Assembly: GCA_029237815.1 (NCBI GenBank)
Contig: JAQZBP010000003.1
Coordinates: forward strand, 186,001 to 250,000
Source: Moraxellaceae bacterium
GTDB lineage: Bacteria; Pseudomonadota; Gammaproteobacteria; Pseudomonadales; Moraxellaceae
Direction of reading: 5' to 3'
DNA length: 64,000 nucleotides
The translations under genes and the position numbers were made by a program. Below are positions 52,731-60,880 of this stretch, one piece after another; position 1 is the first letter of the stretch; each line of letters begins with the position of its first letter. The notes under the pieces are model-generated. The model searched no databases. It was not told where the DNA came from and saw only the letters and a program-made list of their open reading frames with translations.

Positions 52731-53906
52731 TCAGATGGAGCGCGAGATGAGTTCCTTCATGATCTCGTTGGTGCCGCCGTAGATGCGGTTGGCGCGGGTG
52801 TCGATATAGGCGCGGGCAATCGGGTATTCCAGCATGTAGCCGTAGCCGCCATGCAGCTGCACGCACTCGTCGACCACCTTGGAGAGCAGGTCCGACACCC
52901 AGTACTTGGCGGCGCAGGCCGCTTCCACACTGAGCTCGTTCTTCAGTACCTGCTCCATGCAGCGGTCCACGAAGACGCGCGCGATCTGGATCTCCGAACG
53001 CATCTCGGCCAGCTTGAAACGGGTATTCTGGTAGGCGGCCACCGGCTTGCCGAACACCTTGCGCTCCTTCACATACTCCGCCGTGATGGCCAGCGCCCCC
53101 TCGGCGCCGGAGGCGCAGCCGATGGCGATCAGCATGCGTTCCCAGGCGAGTTCCTTCATCAGCATGATGAAGCCCATGCCTTCCACGCCGAGCAGATTGG
53201 CCTTGGGCACGCGCACGTTGTCGAAGAACAGCTCGCAGGTGTCCTGGCCGCGCATGCCGACCTTCTTCAGCGGCTTGCCCTTGGTGAAACCCGGGCTCTT
53301 GGCATCGATGATGAGCAGGGATACGGCCTGCGCGCCGGCGTTGATGTCGCCGGTCTTCACCACGACCACGGCCATGTCGCAGAGATAGCCATTGGTGATG
53401 AAGATCTTGGAGCCGTTGACGATGTAGTCGTCGCCGTCGGCCACTGCGGTGGTGCGGATGGCCTGCAGGTCGGAGCCGGTGCCGGGCTCGGTCATGGCGA
53501 TGGCGGTGACGCATTCGCCGGTGGCCATCTTCGGCAGCCAGGCGTTCTTCTGCTCTTCGTTACCGAAGTTGTTGATGTAGTTGGCGACGATGTCGGAGTG
53601 CAGCGAGAAGCCGGAGGCGGAATCGCCGACGCGCGCCTGCTCTTCCACCAGGATCATCGAATAGAGGCGGTCGACGCCGGAGCCGCCGTATTCCTCGGGC
53701 ATGGTGGCGCAGAGCAGGCCGAGTTCGCCGGCCTTGTTCCAGAGGTGGCGGTCGATGTGCTGCTGCTCCTCGAAGCGCTCCAGGTGGGGCGCCATTTCGG
53801 TCTCGAAAAAGCGGCGCGCCGTGGCGCGAAAGGCCTCGTGATCGGCATTGAACAGGGTGCGGGGGATCATCGGGGTGACCGGGGAAGGAATGTGAACAGT
53901 GCTCAT
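52731..53906 (-). CDS. Acyl-CoA dehydrogenase (LCAD/IVD-like)
   Basis: A 391-residue flavoprotein. AIAMTEPGTGSDLQAIRTTA near residue 140 is signature 1, and CVQLHGGYGYMLEYPIARAYIDTRANRIYGGTNEIMKELI at the end is signature 2. At the position where MCAD has its catalytic Glu (YEGT) this protein has Gly (YGGT), while Glu occurs in KELAWERMLIA, the place used by LCAD and isovaleryl-CoA dehydrogenase. It catalyses the first, FAD-dependent step of beta-oxidation. It is the first gene of the leftward operon, followed after 88 bp by the multifunctional enzyme. A palindrome and a broken tetR gene lie upstream. Confidence 0.93.
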   Translation of the reverse strand: MSTVHIPSPVTPMIPRTLFNADHEAFRATARRFFETEMAPHLERFEEQQHIDRHLWNKAGELGLLCATMPEEYGGSGVDRLYSMILVEEQARVGDSASGFSLHSDIVANYINNFGNEEQKNAWLPKMATGECVTAIAMTEPGTGSDLQAIRTTAVADGDDYIVNGSKIFITNGYLCDMAVVVVKTGDINAGAQAVSLLIIDAKSPGFTKGKPLKKVGMRGQDTCELFFDNVRVPKANLLGVEGMGFIMLMKELAWERMLIAIGCASGAEGALAITAEYVKERKVFGKPVAAYQNTRFKLAEMRSEIQIARVFVDRCMEQVLKNELSVEAACAAKYWVSDLLSKVVDECVQLHGGYGYMLEYPIARAYIDTRANRIYGGTNEIMKELISRSI

Positions 53907-53992
53907 GTCGGGCTCCAGGCAGAAAGGTTCGCGATGGGACGGCCGGAATAGAGGCCTCGCGTTGGTTCAGGGGTGCTGCACATCATATACAA

Positions 53993-54002
53993 TACGTACG
54001 TA
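53993..54002. promoter_or_regulatory. TACGTACGTA palindrome upstream of the acyl-CoA dehydrogenase
   Basis: An exact 10-bp dyad within ATACGTACGTAC, in the AT-rich promoter region between the dehydrogenase start and the broken tetR gene. Its position fits the operator of that TetR protein. Confidence 0.42.
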
Positions 54003-54228
54003 CAACATGTTTAACTAGTAGCAGCCGCCCGGAAGCACTGTCAACCCGGCGCGGAATGCCCGTGGGCCGCGCTGGCGCCCGGCTCGCCCCTGGAACGGCG
54101 GAGCTAAGTAATTGATTGGCCAGGGTTAGCGGCCGCGGCCAGCCAAGCCCGGGAACGCGAAAAAATACCCTGCGGTCGTCCGATTGCAGGCGGCTCCCAC
54201 CGGGAGCGGCTGGCCTACCGAGAGAGCT

Positions 54229-54340
54229 ATGAGCAGTAACGCGACGAAGCCGAAAGCCAAACCCTCCCGCCGCACCCAGTCCGAGCGCCTGGTTGACGCC
54301 ACCTTGCAGTGCCTGGTGACGGCGGACTATGCCAGCACCA
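54229..54340 (+). pseudogene. TetR-family regulator, N-terminal fragment
   Basis: From ATG 54229 the frame reads MSSNATKPKAKPSRRTQSER, then LVDATLQCLVTADYAST, the beginning of a TetR DNA-binding domain (first helix and start of the HTH). At about 54340 it joins unrelated sequence that reads as an IS3-type orfA on the opposite strand, and the rest of the gene is missing. It is divergent from the acyl-CoA dehydrogenase operon and was probably its local repressor. Confidence 0.72.
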
Positions 54341-54460
54341 CGGTATGGCCCCGGTCGATGACCTGCTTGATGGCCTCGGCCTTGAACTCGGCCGTGTATT
54401 GCGTGTTGCTCACAGACTCCTCTTCTATTGCCATAATGATGGCCTAATGGTGTCTACGAA
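54336..54460 (-). mobile_element. IS3-family remnant (start of OrfA and one end)
   Basis: On the minus strand a GTG at 54413 begins VSNTQYTAEFKAEAIKQVID, then RGHTVV, the typical start of an IS3-group OrfA. It is cut after 26 codons at the tetR junction. TGGTGTCTACGAAATCCTGG near 54448-54467 fits the upstream end of such an element. The rest of the IS is missing. Confidence 0.65.
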
Positions 54461-54855
54461 ATCCTGGCCGCTTCAGGGAGGTTCATAACGGCCAAATACC
54501 AACCATACTCATAGGCGCCCGTCTTTACTCAGGAAAACATACAGTTACAATCAACAAGCCATTACGTCCCAGTGAGCCTCCAGTCGTCCTGCAGCAAGCA
54601 CTCCGCACCCGACCTGGCTGCTCAACCAAAAGTCCGGAGTCGTTGGCCAGACCCTTGGTTCACTTCCGGGTTAGCAGAGGACGCATGCTCCGCCTCTTAT
54701 GGGCCTGCAGGCACTGAGAACGGCAGACTTGTGTTTGCCAACGCTCGTCATGAAACAGTGGAACCACGGTGCCAAGCGCACCGGCACAGGCTATACAGTC
54801 ACTGGACGGTTGCACGCTGCCCGTTACCCAATCGCGCCCTTTGTCGAGCTCCTCC
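54461..54855. other. Non-coding stretch, no supported gene
   Basis: Short overlapping frames on both strands have no recognisable product. I see no RNA gene or terminator. The segment probably includes IS debris and the 5' region of the TetR gene that follows. Confidence 0.45.
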
Positions 54856-55494
54856 ATGAGTCAACCGCCGTCTTCTTCTGAGAAACCCCGTATCGACGCC
54901 GCAGACCGTGAACACATCCTGACGGAAGCCGCACGCCTGTTTCGTGAAAACGGCTATGAACGCACGACTGTGCGGCAGATCGCCGACGCTTGCGGCCTGC
55001 TGCCAGGGAGCCTGCATTACCGCTACCCTGCCAAGGAGGCCATACTGCTGGACATGATGAGGGTCGCGATCGAGCAAACCATCCGCGCCATCATCGACGC
55101 GACAGCCCCTGTCACTGATCCCCTTCAGAAATTGCGTGCTGCCATGCAAGCCCATATCCAGGCGCTGCTGTCCGGCAACGACATGTTTTACGTGCTGCTG
55201 TTCGAGTGGCGCTCACTAAGCGGAGAAGCCCGTGACGCAATGATTGCCGAGCGTGACCGCTATGAGCGTTACTGGGCAATCATGCTGGATACCCTGAAGG
55301 TGCAGGGCTATATCCGGCCGGAAGTAGATTTGCACATGCTGCGGCTGATAGGGCTGGGAGCGCTGAACTGGGTAGCCACCTGGTACCAGGAGGATGGACG
55401 CTACACCGCCGAGCAGATTGGAGACATGGTGTGGACAGTCCTCACTCGGGGCGCGCTGGTAGGCGCCCAGCACGATCAGGCGGGACGCATCTGA
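54856..55494 (+). CDS. TetR-family transcriptional regulator
   Basis: A 212-residue TetR protein. The HTH is in REHILTEAARLFRENGYERTTVRQIADACGLLPGSLHYRYPAKEAILLDMM (about 15-65), followed by an all-helical ligand and dimer domain of normal length (MQAHIQALLSGNDMFYVLLFEWRSL). The start at 54856 removes a 29-codon tail without homology; no strong Shine-Dalgarno is seen. It has no adjacent target operon in view, so it could act on distant sites. It is one of two candidates, with the MerR protein at 29689, for the TTGGTC operators, because such short perfect dyads suit TetR proteins well. Confidence 0.87.
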   Translation: MSQPPSSSEKPRIDAADREHILTEAARLFRENGYERTTVRQIADACGLLPGSLHYRYPAKEAILLDMMRVAIEQTIRAIIDATAPVTDPLQKLRAAMQAHIQALLSGNDMFYVLLFEWRSLSGEARDAMIAERDRYERYWAIMLDTLKVQGYIRPEVDLHMLRLIGLGALNWVATWYQEDGRYTAEQIGDMVWTVLTRGALVGAQHDQAGRI

Positions 55495-55887
55495 CGGTCT
55501 TGCCCGCGCCGCCGGAAAAATCTTTTCAGAGATTCCAAATGTAACTGTCACGTCGTGGCTGATCTCAGGCGGAGTTGGCTTCGCGCTCATCATAGGCATG
55601 GCGGACACCACCGCATCCAGATGGCGGGATAAGCCCAGCAGGACCTCAATATCCTAATACACGTCTACCAGGCGCAGTTCCCTCTCCCCCGACTTGGTGA
55701 GCCGGACGGGATGGCGGAGGTTCATGCCTGCTAATCCCCTGGGATTAGCAGGGCCCTGCAAAAGCAGTCGGATTTCATACTTCTGAGATTTGTCAGGGTT
55801 GCGATCGAAGACTCTCCGTCGAAGCCCAGGCAATTGGTCTACCATCAGGCAGGCACCGCTCTGCAGTTCCAAGCCCTCCGCATCCTC
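55495..55887. other. Non-coding stretch with a 26-bp palindrome
   Basis: No convincing gene. At 55727-55752 the arms CCTGCTAATCCC and GGGATTAGCAGG are perfectly complementary around CT. There is no T-run, so it is more likely an operator or a cruciform-forming site than a terminator. It lies upstream of the decayed DUF932 copy. Confidence 0.5.
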
Positions 55888-56175
55888 ATGGATCATCTCG
55901 TCGAAACCATGGCCTACGTCGGCGCCACCCCGTGGCACGGCCTGGGCAATTAGCTGGGCAATCAGCTGGGCACCTGCCAGCCGCTCGAGGTCTGGGCAAG
56001 GCAGGCCGGCATGGACTGGGACGTTCGCAAAACCCCGGTCCGCTTCATCACGGAGAGCGCCGGCACTCTGGGCGCGATCCAGTCCTTCCCGAACCAGAAG
56101 ATCCTCTTCCGCTCGGATACGCAGGCGCCACTCTCGGTGGTCAGCCAGCGCTTCCAGGTCGGTTCAGAAACATAA
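55888..56175 (+). pseudogene. Decayed, truncated copy of the DUF932 gene
   Basis: MDHLVETMAYVGATPWHGLGN is followed by TAG (55951) where the intact copy at 56723 has CAG for Gln. The same frame then continues with LGNQLGTCQPLEVWARQAGM and on to ILFRSDTQAPLSVVSQRFQV before TAA at 56173. It matches the first 85 or so residues of the 318-residue neighbour. The internal stop, a short LGNQL-type duplication and the missing C-terminal two-thirds show a dead tandem duplicate. Confidence 0.85.
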
Positions 56176-56286
56176 AAAGTTCATCCGATATATATCGATT
56201 CAAAATCGTTTCAGATACATACCACCCAAGTGAGAGGGTAATTTCTCACTGGTTCATGAGCTAATCCACGCCTCCCCGCTTCGCAC

Positions 56287-56321
56287 AAAGCCCGCACTGG
56301 CCATCCAGTTGCGGGCTTTTT
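56287..56321 (+). terminator. Intrinsic terminator
   Basis: AAAGCCCGCA pairs with TGCGGGCTTT around a loop of about 13 nt, followed by TTTTT. It separates the dead DUF932 copy from the glycine-zipper gene. Confidence 0.75.
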
Positions 56322-56344
56322 TATGCCCTGAAAAAGGAGCCTTC

Positions 56345-56662
56345 ATGAAAATCCCAACGCACTGCCCGTTCTGTAAATCAAACCATGTCGTCACGCACCG
56401 CCACGGCCAGAAGGTCGGCGCGACGCTGGGCACTATCGCAGGCGCCGCTGGGGGCGCAGCGCGAGCCCTCGCCGGAGCCGAGCTGGGAGCCTCCCTTGGC
56501 GTTGTTGCCGGGCCAGCAGGGTCCTTTGCCGGTGCCGTCATGGGCGCGCTGCTCGGTGCGGCCGCCGGCTGCGCAACCGGCGTCGCCGTTGGCGAAATGC
56601 TGGATGACCACATCCTGGCAAAGCACGAATGCCTGGAGTGCGGCAAAACATTCTCAGCGTAA
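56345..56662 (+). CDS. Small glycine-zipper protein flanked by CxxC knuckles
   Basis: A 105-residue protein. The N-terminus has HCPFCKSNHVVTHRHG, a half zinc-ribbon, and the C-terminus has HECLECGKTF. Between them lies a long Gly/Ala stretch (about 23-85: ATLGTIAGAAGGAARALAG and continuing to ALLGAAAGCATGVAVGEML) of the glycine-zipper type that can span a membrane or pack helices tightly. The two CxxC pairs could join into one zinc site, placing the hydrophobic part as a hairpin. AAGGAGCCTTC precedes the ATG. Similar small proteins occur beside DUF932 genes on mobile elements, to my recollection; function unknown. Confidence 0.72.
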   Translation: MKIPTHCPFCKSNHVVTHRHGQKVGATLGTIAGAAGGAARALAGAELGASLGVVAGPAGSFAGAVMGALLGAAAGCATGVAVGEMLDDHILAKHECLECGKTFSA

Positions 56663-56722
56663 CTCTCACTTGCTTTTCAACACCCCATCCATCTTTTCAC
56701 CTTTTCCATTGAGGAATTCATC

Positions 56723-57679
56723 ATGGCTCATCTCGTTGAAACCATGGCCTATGTCGGCGCCACCCCGTGGCACGGCCTGGGCAACCAACTCACCACCAAC
56801 CAACCACTTCAAGTCTGGGCCAAGCAGGCCGGCATGGACTGGGACATCCGCGAGACGCCCGTTCGCTATGTCACCGAATCGGCGGGCTCTCTGGGTGCCA
56901 TCATGTCGTTTGAGGACAGCAAGGTGCTGTTCCGCTCGGACACCCATGCCCCGCTCTCTGTGGTCAGCGCCCGTTACAAGGTCGTTCAGCCCAAGGAGAT
57001 TCTTGAGTTCTACCGGGATCTCACTGAAGTCTCCGGCTTCGAGCTGGAGACTGCTGGAGTGCTCAAGGGCGGCAAGAAGTTCTGGGCCTTGGCGCGCACC
57101 GGCCAGACCGGCTCCCTCAAGGGCAAGGACGTCAGTCACGGCTATGTGCTGTTGGCGACAGGCTGTGACGGCACGCTGGCCACCACGGCGCAGTTCACCA
57201 ACATCCGGGTGGTCTGCAACAACACGCTGGCCATCGCCCTGAACGGACAGGCCAATGCCGTGAAGGTGCCGCACAGCACGAGCTTCGATGCGCAGGCAGT
57301 GAAGCGCCAGCTCGGCATCACGGTTTCGGCCTGGGATGACTTCATGTACCGCATGAAGGCGCTCAGTGAACGGAAGATGAAGCATGCCGAAGTGCAGAGC
57401 TACTTCCTGAAGGTCTTTACCGACTTCACGCCCAAGGGACCTGGCGTCACCAACGAGCGGGCCATGGCCAAGGCTCTCTCGCTGTACGAGGGAGCCGGAC
57501 GCGGTTCAGACCTGGCCTCGGCCAAGGGAACGGCCTATGGCCTGCTGAATGCCGTCACGGAGTTCGTAGATCATGAGCGCCGAGCCCGCAGTACGGACCA
57601 TCGTCTCGACTCGGCCTGGTTCGGTCAGGGCGCGGCCCTCAAGCAAAAGGCGCTGGATCAGGCCCTGCTGCTGACCTGA
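56723..57679 (+). CDS. DUF932 (phage/plasmid-like TIGR03299) protein
   Basis: A 318-residue protein of a family common on conjugative elements, plasmids and phages. Typical features are the N-terminal ETMAYVGATPWHGLG, then FRSDTHAPLSVVSARYKVVQ near residue 75, a VCNNTLAIAL segment near 170 and a C-terminal TAYGLLNAVTEFVDHERRAR. The biochemical role is unknown, although the genes cluster with recombination functions, as here (YqaJ nuclease and RadC-like genes downstream). TTGAGGAATTCATC precedes the ATG. A dead partial copy lies 550 bp upstream. Confidence 0.9.
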   Translation: MAHLVETMAYVGATPWHGLGNQLTTNQPLQVWAKQAGMDWDIRETPVRYVTESAGSLGAIMSFEDSKVLFRSDTHAPLSVVSARYKVVQPKEILEFYRDLTEVSGFELETAGVLKGGKKFWALARTGQTGSLKGKDVSHGYVLLATGCDGTLATTAQFTNIRVVCNNTLAIALNGQANAVKVPHSTSFDAQAVKRQLGITVSAWDDFMYRMKALSERKMKHAEVQSYFLKVFTDFTPKGPGVTNERAMAKALSLYEGAGRGSDLASAKGTAYGLLNAVTEFVDHERRARSTDHRLDSAWFGQGAALKQKALDQALLLT

Positions 57680-57688
57680 GGAGGTCGT

Positions 57689-58117
57689 ATGCCTCTGACC
57701 AGCGATGATCAGGAAGTCGCCCTGCTACGGCGCAACCTGTCCGCGCTGCTGCAAGCGCTGCGCACCCTGCCCGTCTCCCTGGTGCAGGTGCGCTATGAGG
57801 GTGCCCGCGGGCGATGCCGCCTTTGCGAGGTGTCGCTCCTACCCTGCCACTCCGGTCCCCTGCTGGCGAAGCCGGTGGCCTTGCAGCGGCTCTCTGCCGA
57901 TGCAGGCGCGGGCCAGGCCTCGATCTTCGAGGAGCAGGTCAACCTGGGGGAAGGCCTGAAGCGCTTCACCCTGCACTGGACCAGCCTGCAGCACGGGCAC
58001 TGGCAGCGCGGCGATGGCGGGCATGGCGTCATGCGTCTGCAGGTCGCCAGTGGCGTCGCTACGCTGGACCACGACGCCCTCCACATCGAGCAGTTCCACG
58101 CCACGCTGAGGGAGTGA
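57689..58117 (+). CDS. Hypothetical protein of the DUF932 operon
   Basis: A 142-residue protein I do not recognise. It starts 9 bp after the DUF932 stop with GAGGAGGTCGT upstream, so it is translated from the same mRNA. A CRLCEVSLLPC cluster near residue 44 might bind metal, and the C-terminal half appears beta-rich. A terminator hairpin follows within 50 bp. Confidence 0.7.
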   Translation: MPLTSDDQEVALLRRNLSALLQALRTLPVSLVQVRYEGARGRCRLCEVSLLPCHSGPLLAKPVALQRLSADAGAGQASIFEEQVNLGEGLKRFTLHWTSLQHGHWQRGDGGHGVMRLQVASGVATLDHDALHIEQFHATLRE

Positions 58118-58163
58118 TTCCGCTCCAACTGCGACTCCCTCCCCTACTGCTCCCAACGCATAG

Positions 58164-58192
58164 AGCCCGCCTCATGGCGGGCTTTGCTTTTT
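58164..58192 (+). terminator. Intrinsic terminator
   Basis: AGCCCGCC and GGCGGGCT around TCAT, followed by TTGCTTTTT. The ribosome site of the next gene (AAGGAG) starts right after it, so the hairpin may attenuate instead of fully ending transcription. Confidence 0.8.
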
Positions 58193-58204
58193 AAGGAGAA
58201 CACC

Positions 58205-58624
58205 ATGCTGACTGCCGCACCGAAAGCGCCGCCCGGTATTCCGCTGCCAAGAGAAGTGGCGGCCATCTGGGGGGCGTTCCTGTATGAGGGCCTGCTGGCC
58301 CATGTCCCCGACCACCAGCGCATCCGGGCCATTCTGGAGGCCTGGGGCCAGGGCTGCATCGAGTTGGTGATTGCCACCACCCTGCATCTGCCCGAAGTCT
58401 GGGAACAGATCTCGCGCAAGTGGGAAGCCGAGGACACCGACTTCCCCGGGGTGTTCGAGTACGAGGTGATCTCTCCCTTGGGCGAGTACTTCGCGGATTA
58501 CCTGCTGACGCATGACGGCACACTGCCCTCCAGGGAAGCCGTCGCCGCCGAGATCACCCGGCTGATCGACGCCTTCTTTGCCGAGAAGGCGCTGGTCGTC
58601 ATTCCCATGAGCAAGGCGAGCTGA
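58205..58624 (+). CDS. Hypothetical protein of the mobile-element module
   Basis: A 139-residue protein starting at 58205 (AAGGAGAACACC upstream). It appears mainly helical and acidic, with two Trp-rich segments (AAIWGAFLYEGLLAHVPDHQR, and VWEQISRKWEAEDTDFPGVF). I do not recognise a family. It lies between two terminator-like hairpins, suggesting individually tuned expression of the module's genes. Confidence 0.68.
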   Translation: MLTAAPKAPPGIPLPREVAAIWGAFLYEGLLAHVPDHQRIRAILEAWGQGCIELVIATTLHLPEVWEQISRKWEAEDTDFPGVFEYEVISPLGEYFADYLLTHDGTLPSREAVAAEITRLIDAFFAEKALVVIPMSKAS

Positions 58625-58662
58625 TCGGCCGTTCTTTCACATCACCCCCACCACGGCATAAG

Positions 58663-58692
58663 CGCCCGGCAGGTCTTCCTGCCGGGCGTTTT
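58663..58692 (+). terminator. Intrinsic terminator
   Basis: An 11-bp perfect stem (CGCCCGGCAGG and CCTGCCGGGCG) around TCTT, followed by TTTTGCTGTTT. It lies 27 bp before the YqaJ-like start. Confidence 0.85.
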
Positions 58693-58718
58693 GCTGTTTG
58701 ATCTCAGGAGACCTCCTC

Positions 58719-59705
58719 ATGGGTGCATCCCCCGCCCCTTCTCGCCAGCCCCTCCGGCTCGTGTCCACCAAGGGCATGGGCCGCGAGGACTGGCTGCGCG
58801 TGCGCAAGAACGGCATCGGCAGCAGCGATGCCGCCGCCGCTGTCGGACTCAATCCCTATCAGTCCATGCTAGAGCTCTGGCTCATCAAGACCGGGCGAGA
58901 TGCGGAACTGCCGCAGATCGACCCGACTGACGACAGCCACCCCACCTATTGGGGCACGCTGCTGGAGCCGTTCGTAGCCGAGTATTACACCCGCCACACC
59001 GGTCGCCGGGTCCGTCGCGTCAACGCCGTGCTGCAGCATCCGGAGCACGCCTGGATGCTGGCCAATATCGACCGCGAGGTGGTCGGTGCCCCCGACGTGC
59101 AAATATTGGAATGTAAGACCTCAGGTGGCTTCGGCGTCCGGCTCTGGAAGGATGGCGTGCCGGAGTACGTGCAAGTGCAGGTCCAGCACCAGCTGGCCGT
59201 CACCGGCCGGCAGGCAGCGGATGTGTGCGTGGTGCTCGGCGGGCAGGAAGCCCGCATCCATCGCATCGAGCGCGACGACGAGCTGATTGCCCACCTGATC
59301 GAGCTGGAGCGCCGCTTCTGGCACTACGTCGAGACTGACACCCCGCCCCCGGCGGATGGTTCTGACTCAGCGGCACAGGCGCTGCAAGCGCTATATCCCC
59401 GGGATCGCGGCCTCTCGATCGATCTCAGTGTCGAGCCGGCCATGACGGAGGCCTTTACTCACCTGGTCGCCCTGCGGGCCGAACTCGCCGACAAGGAAAA
59501 GCAGGAAGCCCTGCTGAAACAGACCCTGCAGCAACGCATGGGCGAGGCCAGCCGTGCCTGCTTTCCGGAAGGCGAGATCACATGGAAGCGGACCAAGGAT
59601 GTGCAGAGCGTGGATGTCGCCCGGCTAGCCAAGGAACGCCCCGAGCTGATCGAGGCCTATCCCCTCATCCGTCCCGGCTCGCGCCGCTTCGTGATTTCCA
59701 CCTGA
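58719..59705 (+). CDS. YqaJ-like phage-type recombination exonuclease
   Basis: A 328-residue nuclease of the YqaJ/lambda-exonuclease (PD-(D/E)xK) fold. RKNGIGSSDAAAAVGLNPYQS near residue 30 is the conserved start, TYWGTLLEPFVAEYYTRHTG near 78 holds the first acidic ligand, and APDVQILECKTS with the downstream VQVQHQLAVTG (about 127-160) provide the D...ExK core and the Gln motif. It should resect double-stranded DNA ends 5' to 3' for single-strand annealing recombination. No Bet/RecT-type annealing protein is recognisable beside it, unlike in phages. The start at 58719 follows CAGGAGACCTCCTC; the frame is open from 58698. Confidence 0.87.
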   Translation: MGASPAPSRQPLRLVSTKGMGREDWLRVRKNGIGSSDAAAAVGLNPYQSMLELWLIKTGRDAELPQIDPTDDSHPTYWGTLLEPFVAEYYTRHTGRRVRRVNAVLQHPEHAWMLANIDREVVGAPDVQILECKTSGGFGVRLWKDGVPEYVQVQVQHQLAVTGRQAADVCVVLGGQEARIHRIERDDELIAHLIELERRFWHYVETDTPPPADGSDSAAQALQALYPRDRGLSIDLSVEPAMTEAFTHLVALRAELADKEKQEALLKQTLQQRMGEASRACFPEGEITWKRTKDVQSVDVARLAKERPELIEAYPLIRPGSRRFVIST

Positions 59706-59766
59706 CCCTCCCTGGTCGGCAGCACGCCTGTGTCGCTGGCCATCCACCCACTCATAGGACCACCGC

Positions 59767-59976
59767 ATGCAACCACTTCTGCGCTTTGTGCAGTGGGAGG
59801 AGGAGCTCTACTCCTTCCTGGAAGCCGACCTTGAGATCTGCCGTAGCGATGCCCAGGGCATGGCTGACGCCAAGCCGCACCTCATCCGAGACGCCTGGAA
59901 CGCCGGCCTCACCGCTCGTGAAGCTGCGACCCAGATCATTCATGCCGCCACCCCGGAGGATCACCCTCATGATTAA
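59767..59976 (+). CDS. Small hypothetical protein
   Basis: A 69-residue helical protein (FVQWEEELYSFLEADLEICRSDAQGMADAKP) without a recognised family. Its end overlaps the start of the next gene by 8 bp, so the two are translationally coupled. The module order YqaJ, small protein, metal-binding-like protein, RadC is common on integrative elements, which supports it as a real gene. Confidence 0.65.
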   Translation: MQPLLRFVQWEEELYSFLEADLEICRSDAQGMADAKPHLIRDAWNAGLTAREAATQIIHAATPEDHPHD

Positions 59977-60880
59977 GGGACTCGCCATTACCCCGCCCAT
60001 ACTGGGCCGGATTTCGATTGGTCGTGTGATCGAGAAGAACGGCAAGCGCCTGCCGGAGAAAGACGACCAGTTCACTCTGACCACCCAAGTGCAAACGAAG
60101 GAAGGGTGGTTGGCCCATCCGCTCGATGAGCAACTGCGCAAGGACTCGCCCAACGGCAAGTTGCGCAGCATCCCAGTCAGGATGCTGTTCAACGATCCCG
60201 ACCTGAACCTGCGCGCGGCCTATACCCTGTTTGATCGCACGAAGGGTCGCCCGCTATGTGTGGGCGATGGAGAGACCTGCCGTCGCCTCCAGAACGGGGG
60301 CGTGGAGACCCTGCCCTGTCCCTCGCCGGATGCCTGCGAAGTCGGACGCGGGGCCTGCAAGCCCTTCGGCCGTCTCAACGTCAGGCTGCCGGGGGATGAC
60401 GACCTGGGCTCGTTTATCTTCCGCACCACTGGCTTCAACAGCATCCGTGCGCTGGCGGCCCGCCTGAGCTACTTCAGCGCAGTCTCCGGCAATCAACTGG
60501 CGTACCTGCCGATGGAGCTTCGTCTGCGGGGTAAAAGCACCACCATGAGCCACAGGGCGCCGATCTACTACGTCGACCTGACCCTCCGGGAAGGCATGAC
60601 GCTGGCAGACGCGGTGGCCCAGGCGAAGCAACTGGAGGCGCAGCAACAGCAGGCCGGCATCTGCCAGGACGCGCTGGATGCGGCAGCTCGGGTCGGCTTC
60701 GGCAATGGCTTCAGTGAGGAATCGGTGGAGGACACCCCTGCCCTGGCGGAGGAGTTCTTTGCCGAGGACGCGGATGCCCATATCGAGGATGCGAGTACGC
60801 CGACGCCGACTGGCGGCCTTAAGGGAAAGCTGGGACAGAAAGCGAATGGGCAGGCCGCGCCTGTCGCGGGGGCCGCATGA
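59969..60880 (+). CDS. Recombination-directionality-factor-like / metal-binding-like protein
   Basis: A 303-residue protein starting at ATG 59969 inside the end of the preceding gene. It begins GLAITPPILGRISIGRVIEK. A Cys cluster at about 97-131 (CVGDGETCRR, LPCPSPDACEVGRGACKPFG) could hold zinc, and PIYYVDLTLREGMTLADAVAQAKQLE follows. The C-terminal 60 residues are acidic and low in complexity. Databases usually label such genes hydrolase or metal-binding protein, and recently recombination directionality factor-like; I cannot verify either. It overlaps the RadC-like gene by 4 bp (ATGA). Confidence 0.68.
   Translation: MIKGLAITPPILGRISIGRVIEKNGKRLPEKDDQFTLTTQVQTKEGWLAHPLDEQLRKDSPNGKLRSIPVRMLFNDPDLNLRAAYTLFDRTKGRPLCVGDGETCRRLQNGGVETLPCPSPDACEVGRGACKPFGRLNVRLPGDDDLGSFIFRTTGFNSIRALAARLSYFSAVSGNQLAYLPMELRLRGKSTTMSHRAPIYYVDLTLREGMTLADAVAQAKQLEAQQQQAGICQDALDAAARVGFGNGFSEESVEDTPALAEEFFAEDADAHIEDASTPTPTGGLKGKLGQKANGQAAPVAGAA

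Noticed and set aside
48347..52750. 1467-codon open frame on the plus strand
   Set aside because: It runs antisense to the thiolase and the multifunctional enzyme, which have clear domains; long antisense frames are common in high-GC DNA.
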